This document shows, in pieces, positions 8,127 to 16,957 of a DNA stretch of 18,807 nt (the first letter of the stretch is position 1; each line of letters opens with the position of its first letter). Below the pieces are notes generated by a model that did not search any database, was not told the DNA's origin, and saw only the letters and a program-made list of their open reading frames with translations. The position numbers were made by a program, and so were the translations under genes. The DNA comes from Christensenella sp964494645 (GTDB lineage Bacteria; Bacillota; Clostridia; Christensenellales; Christensenellaceae). The stretch is taken from positions 1 through 18,807 of the forward strand of contig CAZBSH010000043.1 of the NCBI GenBank assembly GCA_964494645.1. Direction: 5' to 3'.

Positions 8127-8501
8127 TTAACGATAGCAGCAAATCTCGATCAAATTCCCGTCCGGATCACGCATATAAATAGAATCCATTTCTTTTTTAA
8201 CGCCCTGCCGCCTGACGACGCCAAGCTCGATCCCGATTCCGTCTGCCGCAAGGTTCTTTCTGAGCGCATCAATGTCTTCATCCGTCTCAAAGCATACATC
8301 CACGCTGCCCGGCATCACTTGCGCCGCATGAGGCACAAGCTCCGCACCCTTTACATGGACATTGATCTTGAAATCTCCCGCAAAAAGTTCATACCGCCCG
8401 CCGGCGTCACCAACACAAAATCCAAGCTTTTGGTAAAAAGCAAGGCATTCTTGGGGATGCTCAGTGGTGATCACGATATGATCGATCTTTTTGATTGCCA
8501 T
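8127..8501 (-). CDS. VOC (glyoxalase/dioxygenase-like) family protein at the end of the branched-chain operon
   Basis: This 124-residue single VOC module has IDHIVITT at the start and MRDPDGNLIEICCY at the end, the two ends of the beta-alpha-beta-beta-beta repeats. His8, His49 in INVHVKG and Glu119 near the C-terminus could bind a metal. It resembles the small 'virulence protein' branch of the VOC family, whose reactions are mostly unknown. AAGGAG overlaps the leuD stop, and only 12 bases separate the genes, so it is the last gene of the ilv-leu operon. Its role there is not known. Detoxifying or isomerising a small pathway by-product is only a guess. Confidence 0.85.
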   Translation of the reverse strand: MAIKKIDHIVITTEHPQECLAFYQKLGFCVGDAGGRYELFAGDFKINVHVKGAELVPHAAQVMPGSVDVCFETDEDIDALRKNLAADGIGIELGVVRRQGVKKEMDSIYMRDPDGNLIEICCYR

Positions 8502-8513
8502 CCCGTTCGCTCC

Positions 8514-9005
8514 TTAAAGCTTATCCTGCTTCACCGCCTCGATCAGTCCGCCTGCGGCAATGATATTTTGGATGAACGGCGGAAATGGTTGCGCGCGAAA
8601 ACTTTTGCCGGTCGTGAGATCACGGATCTCTCCCGTATCAAAATCCACTTCCACTTCGTCACCGTTTTTGATCTCCTTCGAGGCTTCCTCACACTCCAAA
8701 ATAGGAAGTCCAATATTGATCGCGTTGCGGTAAAAGATACGCGCAAAACTCGCAGCGATCACACAGCTGATACCTGATTCTTTGATTGCGATGGGCGCGT
8801 GTTCGCGCGAAGACCCACAGCCAAAATTCTTGCCGCCTACCATAATATCGCCCTGCTTGACCTTGTTTACAAATTCCGTATCAATATCTTCCATACAGTG
8901 CGATGCAAGCTCTTTAGAATCCGATGTATTCAAATAGCGCGCGGGAATAATGACATCCGTATCAATGTTGTCTCCATATTTTAAAACAGTTCCTTTTGCA
9001 TTCAT
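8514..9005 (-). CDS. leuD: 3-isopropylmalate dehydratase small subunit
   Basis: This 163-residue swivel subunit pairs with LeuC to isomerise 2-isopropylmalate to 3-isopropylmalate. The signature GDNIDTDVIIPARYLN is near residues 11-26 and the active-site loop GGKNFGCGSSREHAP near 57-71. The length is that of the short archaeal/clostridial type. GGAGGAG precedes the ATG, 15 bases after leuC. Because cimA is in the same operon and no second dehydratase is present, the LeuCD complex probably also converts citramalate to methylmalate for isoleucine synthesis. This double use is known in other citramalate-pathway organisms and is inferred here. Confidence 0.95.
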   Translation of the reverse strand: MNAKGTVLKYGDNIDTDVIIPARYLNTSDSKELASHCMEDIDTEFVNKVKQGDIMVGGKNFGCGSSREHAPIAIKESGISCVIAASFARIFYRNAINIGLPILECEEASKEIKNGDEVEVDFDTGEIRDLTTGKSFRAQPFPPFIQNIIAAGGLIEAVKQDKL

Positions 9006-9020
9006 TGTATATCTCCTCCC

Positions 9021-10277
9021 TTACAAATCCGTTGGCGAAGCAATCTTTCCGGCAACCGCGCTGGCTGCCGCCACTTCCGGACTCGCCAGATAAACTTCCG
9101 ATTTCACATGCCCCATCCGCCCCACAAAGTTCCGGTTTGTTGTTGCAACGGCGCGCTCGCCTTCCGCCAAAATGCCGCAATGTCCGCCAAGGCATGGTCC
9201 GCAGGTAGGTGTGGAAACCGCGCAGCCCGCCTCGATGAATATTTTCAGCAATCCTTCCTCCATCGCCTGCAGGTAAATTGCCTGCGTCGCCGGAAAGATG
9301 ATCGTACGTACGTTTTTCGCTACCTTCCTGCCCACGAGGATATCCGCCGCCGCGCGCAGGTCGCTGATTCTGCCATTTGTGCACGAACCGATCACTACCT
9401 GATCGATCTTAATATCTCCCACCTCATCAATTGTCTTCGTATTTTCCGGCAAATGCGGAAATGCTACCGTAGATTTGATGTTCGAAAGGTCAATATCGAT
9501 CACGTTCGCATAATCCGCGTCCGCGTCGGGCGCATACACCGTAAATTCGCGTTCAGAGTGACTGCGCAAATATTCAATCGTCTGCTCATCCACTTCAAAG
9601 ATACCGTTTTTGCCCCCTGCCTCTATCGCCATGTTCGCCATGCACAGCCTGTCATCCATCGAAAGAGACGCAAGTCCCGGTCCTCCAAATTCCATAGACT
9701 GATACAGAGCGCCATCCACACCGATCATACCGATGATATGCAAAATTACGTCCTTGCCACTTACATACTTCTTCAGTTCGCCTTTCAAGTTAAAGCGGAT
9801 CGCCTGCGGCACTTTGAGCCATACCTTGCCTGTCGCCATGCCCGCTGCCATATCCGTAGAACCAACACCCGTGGAAAACGCACCCAACGCGCCATACGTG
9901 CATGTGTGCGAATCAGCACCGATCACCGCGTCTCCCGCGACGACCAACCCTTTTTCAGGCAAAAGCGCGTGCTCGATACCCATTGTTCCTACATCAAAGA
10001 AATTCACGATGCCGTGCTTCATAGCAAACTCGCGCACCAGCTTGCATTGCTCCGCCGCCTTGATATCCTTGTTTGGAGTAAAGTGATCCATCACAAGCGC
10101 AATCTTGTTCTTATCAAAAACGTCCTTGCCCGCTTTGTTAAATTCACGTATCGCGACAGGCGAAGTGATGTCATTGCCAAGAACCATATCCAGCTTAATC
10201 GAAATCAGCTGCCCTGCCGTAACACTCGGCAGTCCGGCGTGTGCCGCCAGTATTTTTTGTGTCATTGTCATTCCCAT
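9021..10277 (-). CDS. leuC: 3-isopropylmalate dehydratase large subunit
   Basis: The 418-residue aconitase-family subunit is of the short LeuC/homoaconitase type. Cluster ligands for the 4Fe-4S centre are Cys299 (GSCTNG), Cys359 and Cys362 (TCGPCLGG). GADSHTCTYGALGAFSTGVGSTD and MDHFTPNKD are further family motifs. ATGs at 10277, 10271 and 10265 are possible starts. The first is chosen because GAGGAA sits 5 bases upstream of it. It follows cimA by 28 bases and leads leuD by 15. It cannot be separated by eye from homoaconitase relatives, but the leuA and cimA context supports the call. Confidence 0.95.
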   Translation of the reverse strand: MGMTMTQKILAAHAGLPSVTAGQLISIKLDMVLGNDITSPVAIREFNKAGKDVFDKNKIALVMDHFTPNKDIKAAEQCKLVREFAMKHGIVNFFDVGTMGIEHALLPEKGLVVAGDAVIGADSHTCTYGALGAFSTGVGSTDMAAGMATGKVWLKVPQAIRFNLKGELKKYVSGKDVILHIIGMIGVDGALYQSMEFGGPGLASLSMDDRLCMANMAIEAGGKNGIFEVDEQTIEYLRSHSEREFTVYAPDADADYANVIDIDLSNIKSTVAFPHLPENTKTIDEVGDIKIDQVVIGSCTNGRISDLRAAADILVGRKVAKNVRTIIFPATQAIYLQAMEEGLLKIFIEAGCAVSTPTCGPCLGGHCGILAEGERAVATTNRNFVGRMGHVKSEVYLASPEVAAASAVAGKIASPTDL

Positions 10278-10305
10278 ACTCGTTCCTCTTTCTATCTCTT
10301 AAAAA

Positions 10306-11886
10306 TTATTTTTCATTTTCCTCAAGCGTAAGTTTATACTCGATCGAATCTGTGAGCGCCAAAAAACTCGCCTCAATGATATCAGTGGATACGCCCACCG
10401 TGTTCCAACGATGTTTCCCGTCCGTAGATTCAATCAAAACCCGTACCTTTGCCGCGGTCGTTGCCGAGCTTTCGAGCACGCGCACCTTATAATCTATGAG
10501 CCGCATATCCTCCAGAACCGGATAAAATCCCTTGAGCGCACCGCGCAACGCAAGATCAAGCGCGTGCACCGGACCATCGCCCTCCGCTCCTGTGATGCGG
10601 GATTCCTCCCCCACCTTGACCTTGATAATCGCGGACGACGGGTATTCCGTATTCTTAAGCGGCTGCTCTCCGATGATCTTAAAATACTCCAGCTCAAAAT
10701 ACTTTCTGTATTTTCCGAGCAACCGACGGATCACCAACTCAAAGCTCTGCTCCGCCGCCTCAAACTGATAGCCTTCAAATTCAAGCTGCTTGAGTTGATC
10801 CACAAGCTGCCCCACCACCGGGTCTTTTGGCTGCACAGACGGCTCTACGCGCTGTATTTTCTTCAGGATCGTCGCCTTGCCGGACACCTCGCTCATCAAG
10901 AATCGGCGGTTATTGCCTACACTCTGCGGATCCACATGCTCAAAACTCTCGCGTATCTTTTTCACGCCGTCGATATGCATACCGCCCTTATGCGCAAACG
11001 CGCTCGATCCAACATATGGGCTGCCCGACGGTAACCAGATGTTAGAGATATCCGCGACCCTGCGCGCCGTTTCTGTCAGCCGCTTCAGCTTCTCTTTTCC
11101 CAGTACCGCATAACCGCGCTTCAATTCAAGATTGGGGATAATGGTTGAAAGATTGGCGTTACCGCAGCGCTCCCCATAGCCAATAAACGTTCCCTGCACC
11201 TGTGTCGCTCCCGCATCTACCGCCATCATAGTCTGGCTGACTGCCATACCCGTATCATTGTGACAATGTATGCCCACCTCGACCTCCGGGAAGGTGCGTA
11301 CAACGCGCGCTGTGATGTCCGCAATATCCGTAGGATACATCCCGCCATTCGTGTCACACAGGCAAAGCACATCCGCGCCGCCTTTGACAGCTGCGTCAAG
11401 CGCGAGCATTGCGTATTCCTGATTGGCAGTATATCCGTCAAAAAAGTGCTCCGCATCAAAAACCACATATTTGTCATGCTGCTTCATATACGCAACGGTG
11501 CTCTCGATCATGTTCAAGTTCTCTTCCAGCGTAGTTCCCAACACCTTTAACACATGTAAATCCCATGCTTTTCCAAAAATCGAGATCGCAGGCGTACCCG
11601 CCTCAAGCAGACTGATAACGTTTGCGTCCTCGCCTGCCTCAATGTTTTTGCGCCGTGTACTGCCAAACGCGCACAGCTTTGCATGTTTAGGCGGATCGCC
11701 GGCAATCCTGCGAAAAAACTCCAAATCCTTCGGATTAGACCCCGGGTTGCCTGCCTCGATATAATCAATACCGAGTTCATCAAGCGCGCGCACGATATTC
11801 AATTTATCTTCTACCGAAAAAGCGATGCCTTCTCCCTGCATCCCGTCACGCAGCGTAGAATCGAATGTGTCAATTTTTTTGCTCAT
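10306..11886 (-). CDS. cimA: (R)-citramalate synthase
   Basis: This 526-residue LeuA-like enzyme condenses pyruvate with acetyl-CoA to citramalate, the first step of threonine-independent isoleucine synthesis. It has DSTLRDGMQGEGIAFSVEDK near the N-terminus, the metal-binding HCHND motif in GIHCHNDTGMAV, and GYGERCGNANL. A C-terminal LeuA dimer/regulatory domain (about 400-520, with GDGPVHALDLALRGAL) probably takes isoleucine feedback. The DGMQGEG active-site wording and the length mark CimA rather than LeuA, NifV or homocitrate synthase. It starts 137 bases after leuA, with a weak AAGGAA site upstream. No ilvA is present in the window, in line with this route. Confidence 0.93.
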   Translation of the reverse strand: MSKKIDTFDSTLRDGMQGEGIAFSVEDKLNIVRALDELGIDYIEAGNPGSNPKDLEFFRRIAGDPPKHAKLCAFGSTRRKNIEAGEDANVISLLEAGTPAISIFGKAWDLHVLKVLGTTLEENLNMIESTVAYMKQHDKYVVFDAEHFFDGYTANQEYAMLALDAAVKGGADVLCLCDTNGGMYPTDIADITARVVRTFPEVEVGIHCHNDTGMAVSQTMMAVDAGATQVQGTFIGYGERCGNANLSTIIPNLELKRGYAVLGKEKLKRLTETARRVADISNIWLPSGSPYVGSSAFAHKGGMHIDGVKKIRESFEHVDPQSVGNNRRFLMSEVSGKATILKKIQRVEPSVQPKDPVVGQLVDQLKQLEFEGYQFEAAEQSFELVIRRLLGKYRKYFELEYFKIIGEQPLKNTEYPSSAIIKVKVGEESRITGAEGDGPVHALDLALRGALKGFYPVLEDMRLIDYKVRVLESSATTAAKVRVLIESTDGKHRWNTVGVSTDIIEASFLALTDSIEYKLTLEENEK

Positions 11887-12023
11887 TTCTTCTTTTCCTT
11901 TTATGTGTCTTTTACCGGATTTCTAACGCCAATCCCTCGATTCGCTTACCAATCATTCATGTTTTGCTATGCAAAAACACACTTTTGTAAACACCAACGT
12001 CCCACGGCGGACAAACAGTTTAT
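11887..12023 (-). other. leuA-cimA spacer with small hairpin
   Basis: This 137-base gap holds a short inverted repeat, TTTTGC-TAT-GCAAAA (11962-11976 on the plus strand), and the cimA ribosome site. I see neither a convincing promoter nor a T-run terminator. Confidence 0.4.
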
Positions 12024-13529
12024 CTATGCCCCCAACAGTTTGTTTACCGCATTGATATACGCCAGCATCGAAGCCTCAATAATATCGGTAGACAAGCCGC
12101 GACCCGTTACTGTGCGGTCTTCCGAGGAAACCTTAACGACAACCTCACCCAACGCGTCCTCGCCGTGCGACACCGCGTTGATCTTATAGTTGTTCAGCTT
12201 CAAAGGCATCTTCACAATTTTCTCGATCGCCTGATACGCCGCGTCAACAGGTCCGTCACCCAAAGCAACCTGCTCCTGCATCTGCCCGTTCATATCTTCC
12301 AACGTAACGTTTGCGGTCGCCTGTATTGTGTTGCCGCTGTTAACAACAAACTGCTTTAAGCGGAAATGTTCCACAACCTTTGCCGCCTTTTGCGCGACCA
12401 GAGCCTCTATGTCGTGCTCCGTGACTTCCTTTTTCTTGTCGCATAAATCCTTGAATTGTACAAACGCGCTATCCAGCTCTTCCTTGCTCAGGTGATACCC
12501 CAGCTCTTTTAAGAAATCATCAAACGCGTGGCGGCCGGAATGCTTGCCCAGCACCATTTTGTTGGTGGTCAATCCCACAGATTCAGGCGTCATGATCTCG
12601 TATGTCTCTCGTTTCGCCAGCACACCGTGCTGATGGATACCGCTTTCATGCGCAAAAGCATTCGCGCCGACGATTGCCTTGTTCGGCGGGATAGAAACAC
12701 CGATGATTTTTGACAGCAACCGGGAAGAACGGTATATCTGCTTGGTATTAACGCGTGTATCGGCGTCAAACAATGCGCGACGGGTGTGGATCGCCATCAC
12801 GATTTCTTCCAGCGACGCATTGCCCGCGCGCTCGCCAATCCCGTTGATCGTACATTCGATTTGCGTTGCGCCCGCGCTCACCGCTGCCAGCGAGTTTGCC
12901 ACGCCCATGCCCAGGTCATTATGGCAATGAACCGCCAAATCAATATCATCCACACCATCCACATGCTGCTTCATGTAAGCAATCATATCGTGCATCTCCT
13001 GCGGCAGCGCGTATCCCACCGTGTCCGGCAGGTTGATCGTCTTTGCCCCCGCGTCGATCGCCGTTTTGACGCACGTTGCCAAAAACGCCAGTTCGCTTCT
13101 GGATGCGTCCTCTGCCGAAAATTCTACATCGCTGACCAGTGTGCGCGCATACGTCACCGCCTCTTTGATATGCTCCAAAACCTGCTCTTCAGTCATTTTC
13201 AGCTTATATTGCATGTGCAACGGCGAAGTTGCCAGAAAAATATGGATCCTTGGCGCGACCGCTTGCTTCAACGCCTCGTAAGAAGCGTCGATATCCTTCT
13301 TCACACTACGGGAGAGAGATGCAACCGTACAGTCCTTAATGGTCTTTGCAACGGTAGCGACGCTCTCAAAATCGCCGGGCGAAGAGACAGCAAAACCTGC
13401 TTCGATAATGTCTACCTTCAACAGTTCCAGCTGCTTTGCGATCTCGATCTTCTCACCCAGATTCATGCTGCATCCGGGGGATTGTTCTCCGTCGCGCAGT
13501 GTCGTATCAAAAATTTTAATGGTTTTCAT
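12024..13529 (-). CDS. leuA: 2-isopropylmalate synthase
   Basis: The 501-residue enzyme condenses acetyl-CoA with 2-ketoisovalerate, the committed step to leucine. FDTTLRDGEQSPGCSMNLGEK is at the start, the metal site is HCHNDLGMGVAN, and NGIGERAGNASLEE follows. The C-terminal regulatory domain (about 370-501, with GDGPVDAAYQAIEKIV) is present, so leucine feedback is likely. The start is MKTIKIF at 13529, with AAGGAA upstream. The frame stays open a further 34 codons upstream, but that extension covers the likely -10 box and the ribosome site and lacks family resemblance. It stands 158 bases after ilvD, unlike the tight spacing of other genes in the operon. Confidence 0.95.
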   Translation of the reverse strand: MKTIKIFDTTLRDGEQSPGCSMNLGEKIEIAKQLELLKVDIIEAGFAVSSPGDFESVATVAKTIKDCTVASLSRSVKKDIDASYEALKQAVAPRIHIFLATSPLHMQYKLKMTEEQVLEHIKEAVTYARTLVSDVEFSAEDASRSELAFLATCVKTAIDAGAKTINLPDTVGYALPQEMHDMIAYMKQHVDGVDDIDLAVHCHNDLGMGVANSLAAVSAGATQIECTINGIGERAGNASLEEIVMAIHTRRALFDADTRVNTKQIYRSSRLLSKIIGVSIPPNKAIVGANAFAHESGIHQHGVLAKRETYEIMTPESVGLTTNKMVLGKHSGRHAFDDFLKELGYHLSKEELDSAFVQFKDLCDKKKEVTEHDIEALVAQKAAKVVEHFRLKQFVVNSGNTIQATANVTLEDMNGQMQEQVALGDGPVDAAYQAIEKIVKMPLKLNNYKINAVSHGEDALGEVVVKVSSEDRTVTGRGLSTDIIEASMLAYINAVNKLLGA

Positions 13530-13687
13530 AACTATAAATTCCTTTCGATTTATGCTATTTATTATAGCTGTTTGCTCAGCGTGTACAGTGTGGACGCAAA
13601 CCGAGCGACCGAGGCAGGCGTATTGCGACATACGCCAACACCGAAGGTCAGTGGTTTAACGCAGAAATGCGCTGCACTATGTGCGCA
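13530..13687 (-). other. Non-coding gap ilvD-leuA, possible internal control region
   Basis: This is the longest gene-free stretch inside the operon. It holds a perfect 7-bp hairpin, GGCGTAT-6-ATACGCC (13617-13636), with no U-run after it, and smaller inverted repeats. A TATAAT follows nearer leuA. No T-box motif and no leader peptide rich in leucine codons could be found. Confidence 0.5.
13561..13589 (-). promoter_or_regulatory. Possible internal promoter for leuA
   Basis: On the minus strand a perfect TATAAT (13561-13566) lies 31 bases before the leuA ATG. The -35 position holds only ACTGTA (13584-13589, 17-base spacer), a weak match. It could drive leuA-cimA-leuCD apart from the ilv genes. 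Confidence 0.35.
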
Positions 13688-15337
13688 TCACTTGAGCACA
13701 GCGCCCGTATCGGCGCTCGTTACCATCCTAGCATACCTCGCGAGCCAGCCCGTCGATACTTTCGGGGGCATGATCCGCGAGCTCGTAAGTCGTTTTTCCC
13801 ATTCGTCATCACTGACTTTTAAGTGGATGGAATATGCGTTAATATCAATTTCTATGATATCGCCTTCCTTAATATAGGCAATGGGACCACCTGCCGCCGC
13901 CTCCGGAGAAACATGCCCGATTGCCGCGCCGCGCGACGCACCGGAAAACCGCCCATCCGTTAAAAGCGCGACATCTTTGTCAAGGCCCATACCCGCCAAA
14001 TTAGAGGTCGGGGCAAGCATCTCGCGCATCCCCGGACCACCCTTCGGTCCTTCATAGCGGATCACAACGACGTCACCCTTGTGTATCTGCCCATTCAATA
14101 TCGCCGCATTCGCATCCTCTTCGCTGTTGAATACCCTCGCCCTGCACACAGATTTCAGCATCTCCGGCGCAACCGCCGACCGCTTTACCACGCAGCCATT
14201 TGGCGCTATATTCCCGTATAATATCGCAATTCCGCCTGTTCCGGAATACGGATCATCGATCGGTCGGATAACCTCTCCCTTGATCTTTGCATCTTTAATG
14301 CGTTCCGCAATAGTGCCGTCCACCGTCTTATTGTCACGGATAAGACCTTTTTTATTCAGCTCCGCCATCACCGCCGTAACACCGCCGCACGCGTCCAACT
14401 CTTCAATATAATGATGTCCCGCCGGCGCAAGGTGACACAAGTTTGGCGTTTTTTCGCTGATCTCATTCACCTGCTTTAAGTCGATATGGATGTCGCACTC
14501 ATACGCGATCGCGGGCAAATGCAGCATACTGTTCGTACTGCACCCAAGCGCCATATCCACAGTGATTGCGTTTGCAAACGCGTCGCCTGTCATGATATCG
14601 CGCGGACATAAATTTTGCTCAAAAAGCTTCATTATCTGCATTCCCGCATGCTTACCGAGCGCAGTCCTCGCCGCCATCACGGCCGGTATCGTACCGTTTC
14701 CGGGAAGTGCCATCCCCAATACCTCCGTCAGACAATTCATGGAGTTCGCGGTGTACATACCCGAACAGCTTCCGCACCCCGGGCATGCCTTTTGCTCAAA
14801 ATCCTCCAACTGTTCGTCGCTGATCGTTCCTTTTGCGTGTTGACCAACCGCCTCAAACATACTGGATAGGCTCGTCTTTTCATCGCGAAAACTTCCTGCC
14901 ATCATCGGACCGCCAGAACAAAAGACCGCCGGAATATTGACACGCGCTGCCGCCATCAACATCCCGGGAACAACCTTATCGCAATTGGGGATCAATACCG
15001 CGCCGTCGAAAGCATGCGCGATCAATAATGTTTCCACACTATCCGCGATCAACTCGCGCGAAGGCAGCGAATAATGCATCCCCCTATGATTCATCGCAAT
15101 CCCGTCGCACACGCCAATCGCCGGAACCTCAATGGGCGTACCTCCTGCCATGCGTATCCCATCTTTGACCGCCTGCGCAACCGTATCCAGATGGATATGC
15201 CCGGGAATGATCTCGCTTTGCGCGTTGACCACCGCGATGATAGGACGGCTCAGCTCTTCTTTTGTCAACCCCAGCGCATATAGCAGTGAGCGATGCGGCG
15301 CGCGATGCGCGCCTGTTTTGATATTATCGCTGTTCAT
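13688..15337 (-). CDS. ilvD: Dihydroxy-acid dehydratase
   Basis: This 549-residue iron-sulphur dehydratase converts dihydroxyisovalerate and dihydroxymethylvalerate to the keto acids of valine and isoleucine. The family motifs are intact: GVCDGIAMNH near 75-84, PNCDK with Cys119, and CPGCGSCSGMYTANSM at 185-200 with Cys185/188/191. GRFSGASRG and GHVSPEAAAGGPIA occur near the C-terminus. The length is normal. It begins 12 bases after ilvC with an AGAGGG site close to the ATG. The next gene, leuA, is 158 bases away. Confidence 0.96.
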   Translation of the reverse strand: MNSDNIKTGAHRAPHRSLLYALGLTKEELSRPIIAVVNAQSEIIPGHIHLDTVAQAVKDGIRMAGGTPIEVPAIGVCDGIAMNHRGMHYSLPSRELIADSVETLLIAHAFDGAVLIPNCDKVVPGMLMAAARVNIPAVFCSGGPMMAGSFRDEKTSLSSMFEAVGQHAKGTISDEQLEDFEQKACPGCGSCSGMYTANSMNCLTEVLGMALPGNGTIPAVMAARTALGKHAGMQIMKLFEQNLCPRDIMTGDAFANAITVDMALGCSTNSMLHLPAIAYECDIHIDLKQVNEISEKTPNLCHLAPAGHHYIEELDACGGVTAVMAELNKKGLIRDNKTVDGTIAERIKDAKIKGEVIRPIDDPYSGTGGIAILYGNIAPNGCVVKRSAVAPEMLKSVCRARVFNSEEDANAAILNGQIHKGDVVVIRYEGPKGGPGMREMLAPTSNLAGMGLDKDVALLTDGRFSGASRGAAIGHVSPEAAAGGPIAYIKEGDIIEIDINAYSIHLKVSDDEWEKRLTSSRIMPPKVSTGWLARYARMVTSADTGAVLK

Positions 15338-15349
15338 ACATTCCCTCTT

Positions 15350-16345
15350 TTATTTGTTTTTGTGCCAGCTCATTTTTCCACGCAGCTCTTCGCCCGTTTT
15401 TTCAAGCTGTGACTGTTTTCCAATATTTCTCATAGCAATGAAGTGCGGACGCTTTACTTCGTTTTCAAGCATCCAATCACGCGCAAACGTACCATCCTGT
15501 ATTTCGGAAAGAACCTGCTTCATTTCTTTTCTCGTATCTTCTGTAATAATACGCTTTCCTGTCACATAGTCGCCATATTCCGCCGTGTCCGAAATGGAAT
15601 AGCGCATACGCGAAAGTCCGCCTTCAAAGATCAAATCAACGATCAGCTTCATTTCATGACAGCATTCAAAATACGCCATTTCAGGGGCATATCCAGCTTC
15701 TACCAGCGTATCAAAGCCTGCCTTGATCAGCTCGGAGACGCCGCCGCACAAAACCGCCTGTTCACCGAACAAATCCGTTTCCGTTTCCTCGCGGAACGTC
15801 GTTTCAAAGATTCCCGCGCGACCACCGCCAATCCCGCTTGCATATGCGAGCGCCAGATCACGCGCTTTTCCCGTCGCATCTTGATGGATGGCGATGAGGC
15901 ACGGAACACCCTTGCCTTCCTGAAACTGGCTCCTTACAGTATGTCCCGGTCCTTTCGGCGCAACCATCCACACATCAACATCCTTAGGCGGTACGATCTG
16001 TCCAAAATGAATATTGAACCCGTGCGCAAAGACAAGGGACTTTCCTTCCGTCATATACGGCGCGATGCCTTCATATATCTTACCCTGTTTTTCATCCGGC
16101 ACAAGGATCATTACAACGTCGGCCTCTTTTGCCGCATCCTGCGAAGTCATGACCTTCAGTCCCGATTCCTCCGCCGATTTCCATGATCTGCTTCCCTCAT
16201 ATAAACCGACAACTACGTCAACACCGCTTTCCTTAAGGTTTTGCGCGTGCGCGTGCCCCTGGCTTCCATAGCCGATAACGGCAACGGTCTTGCCCTTCAA
16301 AAGCGAGAGATTACAGTCCCTGTCGTAATACATTTTCATGTTCAT
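15350..16345 (-). CDS. ilvC: Ketol-acid reductoisomerase
   Basis: The 331-residue class I enzyme rearranges and reduces acetolactate and acetohydroxybutyrate with NAD(P)H. GYGSQGHAHAQNL forms the nucleotide-binding loop, GLYEGSRSW the cofactor-specificity loop, and APKGPGHTVR, TETDLFGEQ and the helical C-terminal knotted domain with YFECCHE follow. The start is ATG at 16345, 8 bases after GGAGG. An in-frame TTG at 16360 would add five residues, but it is part of the ribosome site itself. The gene follows ilvN by 111 bases and precedes ilvD by 12. Confidence 0.96.
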   Translation of the reverse strand: MNMKMYYDRDCNLSLLKGKTVAVIGYGSQGHAHAQNLKESGVDVVVGLYEGSRSWKSAEESGLKVMTSQDAAKEADVVMILVPDEKQGKIYEGIAPYMTEGKSLVFAHGFNIHFGQIVPPKDVDVWMVAPKGPGHTVRSQFQEGKGVPCLIAIHQDATGKARDLALAYASGIGGGRAGIFETTFREETETDLFGEQAVLCGGVSELIKAGFDTLVEAGYAPEMAYFECCHEMKLIVDLIFEGGLSRMRYSISDTAEYGDYVTGKRIITEDTRKEMKQVLSEIQDGTFARDWMLENEVKRPHFIAMRNIGKQSQLEKTGEELRGKMSWHKNK

Positions 16346-16353
16346 TTTGCTTG

Positions 16354-16358
16354 CCTCC
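16354..16358 (-). promoter_or_regulatory. ilvC ribosome binding site (sets start at 16345)
   Basis: GGAGG on the minus strand stands 8 bases before ATG at 16345. It overlaps the alternative TTG at 16360, which rules that TTG out as start. Confidence 0.75.
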
Positions 16359-16378
16359 AATTAATTTTATAATATCTT

Positions 16379-16430
16379 ATAGAGCATTGATAGACGCTCT
16401 ATATTTTCGATTTCCACGATATTTCTATCG
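16379..16430 (-). other. Two hairpins in the ilvN-ilvC gap
   Basis: In transcript order a CGATA-GAAA-TATCG stem with a GAAA tetraloop (16417-16430) is followed by an 8-bp TATAGAGC/GCTCTATA stem with a 10-base loop (16378-16403). Neither is followed by a U-run. They may be mRNA processing or stability elements within the 111-base gap. Confidence 0.45.
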
Positions 16431-16456
16431 TTTACAGCTCTGCCAAATCCGACGCA

Positions 16457-16957
16457 TTATACGTCATGCAAAGAGTCTTCTCCTCGCTGCAACGCCGTAA
16501 TTCCCGTACGCGCCATTTCAATGATACCGTATTCCTCCAAAAGATCCAGCAATGCCTTGTTTTTTTCAGGCGACCCGGAAAGCTCAATGATCATCGTTTC
16601 TTTCGCAATATCCACAATCTTCGTGCGAAAAATGTCGCATAACTCAATAATATTTGCACGCTTTTTATCAGGCGCTTTCACTTTAACCAAAATCAATTCT
16701 TTATACACCGAAGAACTGGATCTTAATCCCTTGATCGTGATCACATCCACCAGCTTGTCCAACTGTTTTTGTATCTGCTCAAGCACTCCTTCGTCCCCGA
16801 CCATCTCGATCGTAATGCGCGAAACCTTAGGATCGTGTGTCTCTCCCACGGAAAGAGAGCGGATATTGTATCCCCTGCGTGAGAACAACCCTGTAACTTT
16901 CGACAGAACGCCCGATGTATTTTGCACCAGCACGGAAAGCACATATCTTCTAATCAT
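16457..16957 (-). CDS. ilvN: Acetolactate synthase small (regulatory) subunit
   Basis: This 166-residue regulatory subunit binds the IlvB catalytic subunit and confers valine feedback control. The N-terminal ACT domain (about 4-77) contains VLVQNTSGVLSKVTGLFSRR, GYNIRSLSVGET and RITIEMVGD. The C-terminal ACT-like domain follows (about 85-158, ELILVKVKAP through GITALQRG). AAAGGAG stands 7 bases before the ATG. It is intact and directly downstream of the interrupted ilvB. The symbol ilvH is used for the same protein in some genomes. Confidence 0.95.
   Translation of the reverse strand: MIRRYVLSVLVQNTSGVLSKVTGLFSRRGYNIRSLSVGETHDPKVSRITIEMVGDEGVLEQIQKQLDKLVDVITIKGLRSSSSVYKELILVKVKAPDKKRANIIELCDIFRTKIVDIAKETMIIELSGSPEKNKALLDLLEEYGIIEMARTGITALQRGEDSLHDV

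Noticed and set aside
9108..10331. Open frame of 407 codons on the plus strand
   Set aside because: It lies antisense to leuC, which shows all family motifs. The plus-strand product has no recognisable domain.
13530..13631. N-terminal extension of LeuA by 34 codons
   Set aside because: It covers the TATAAT and the AAGGAA ribosome site and does not resemble LeuA. MKTIKIF at 13529 fits the family start.
13617..13636. Hairpin as a terminator after ilvD
   Set aside because: No U-run follows it on the minus strand, so intrinsic termination is not supported.
12786..13877. Open frame of 363 codons on the plus strand
   Set aside because: It lies antisense to leuA, the gap and the end of ilvD. Its composition is that of a shadow frame.
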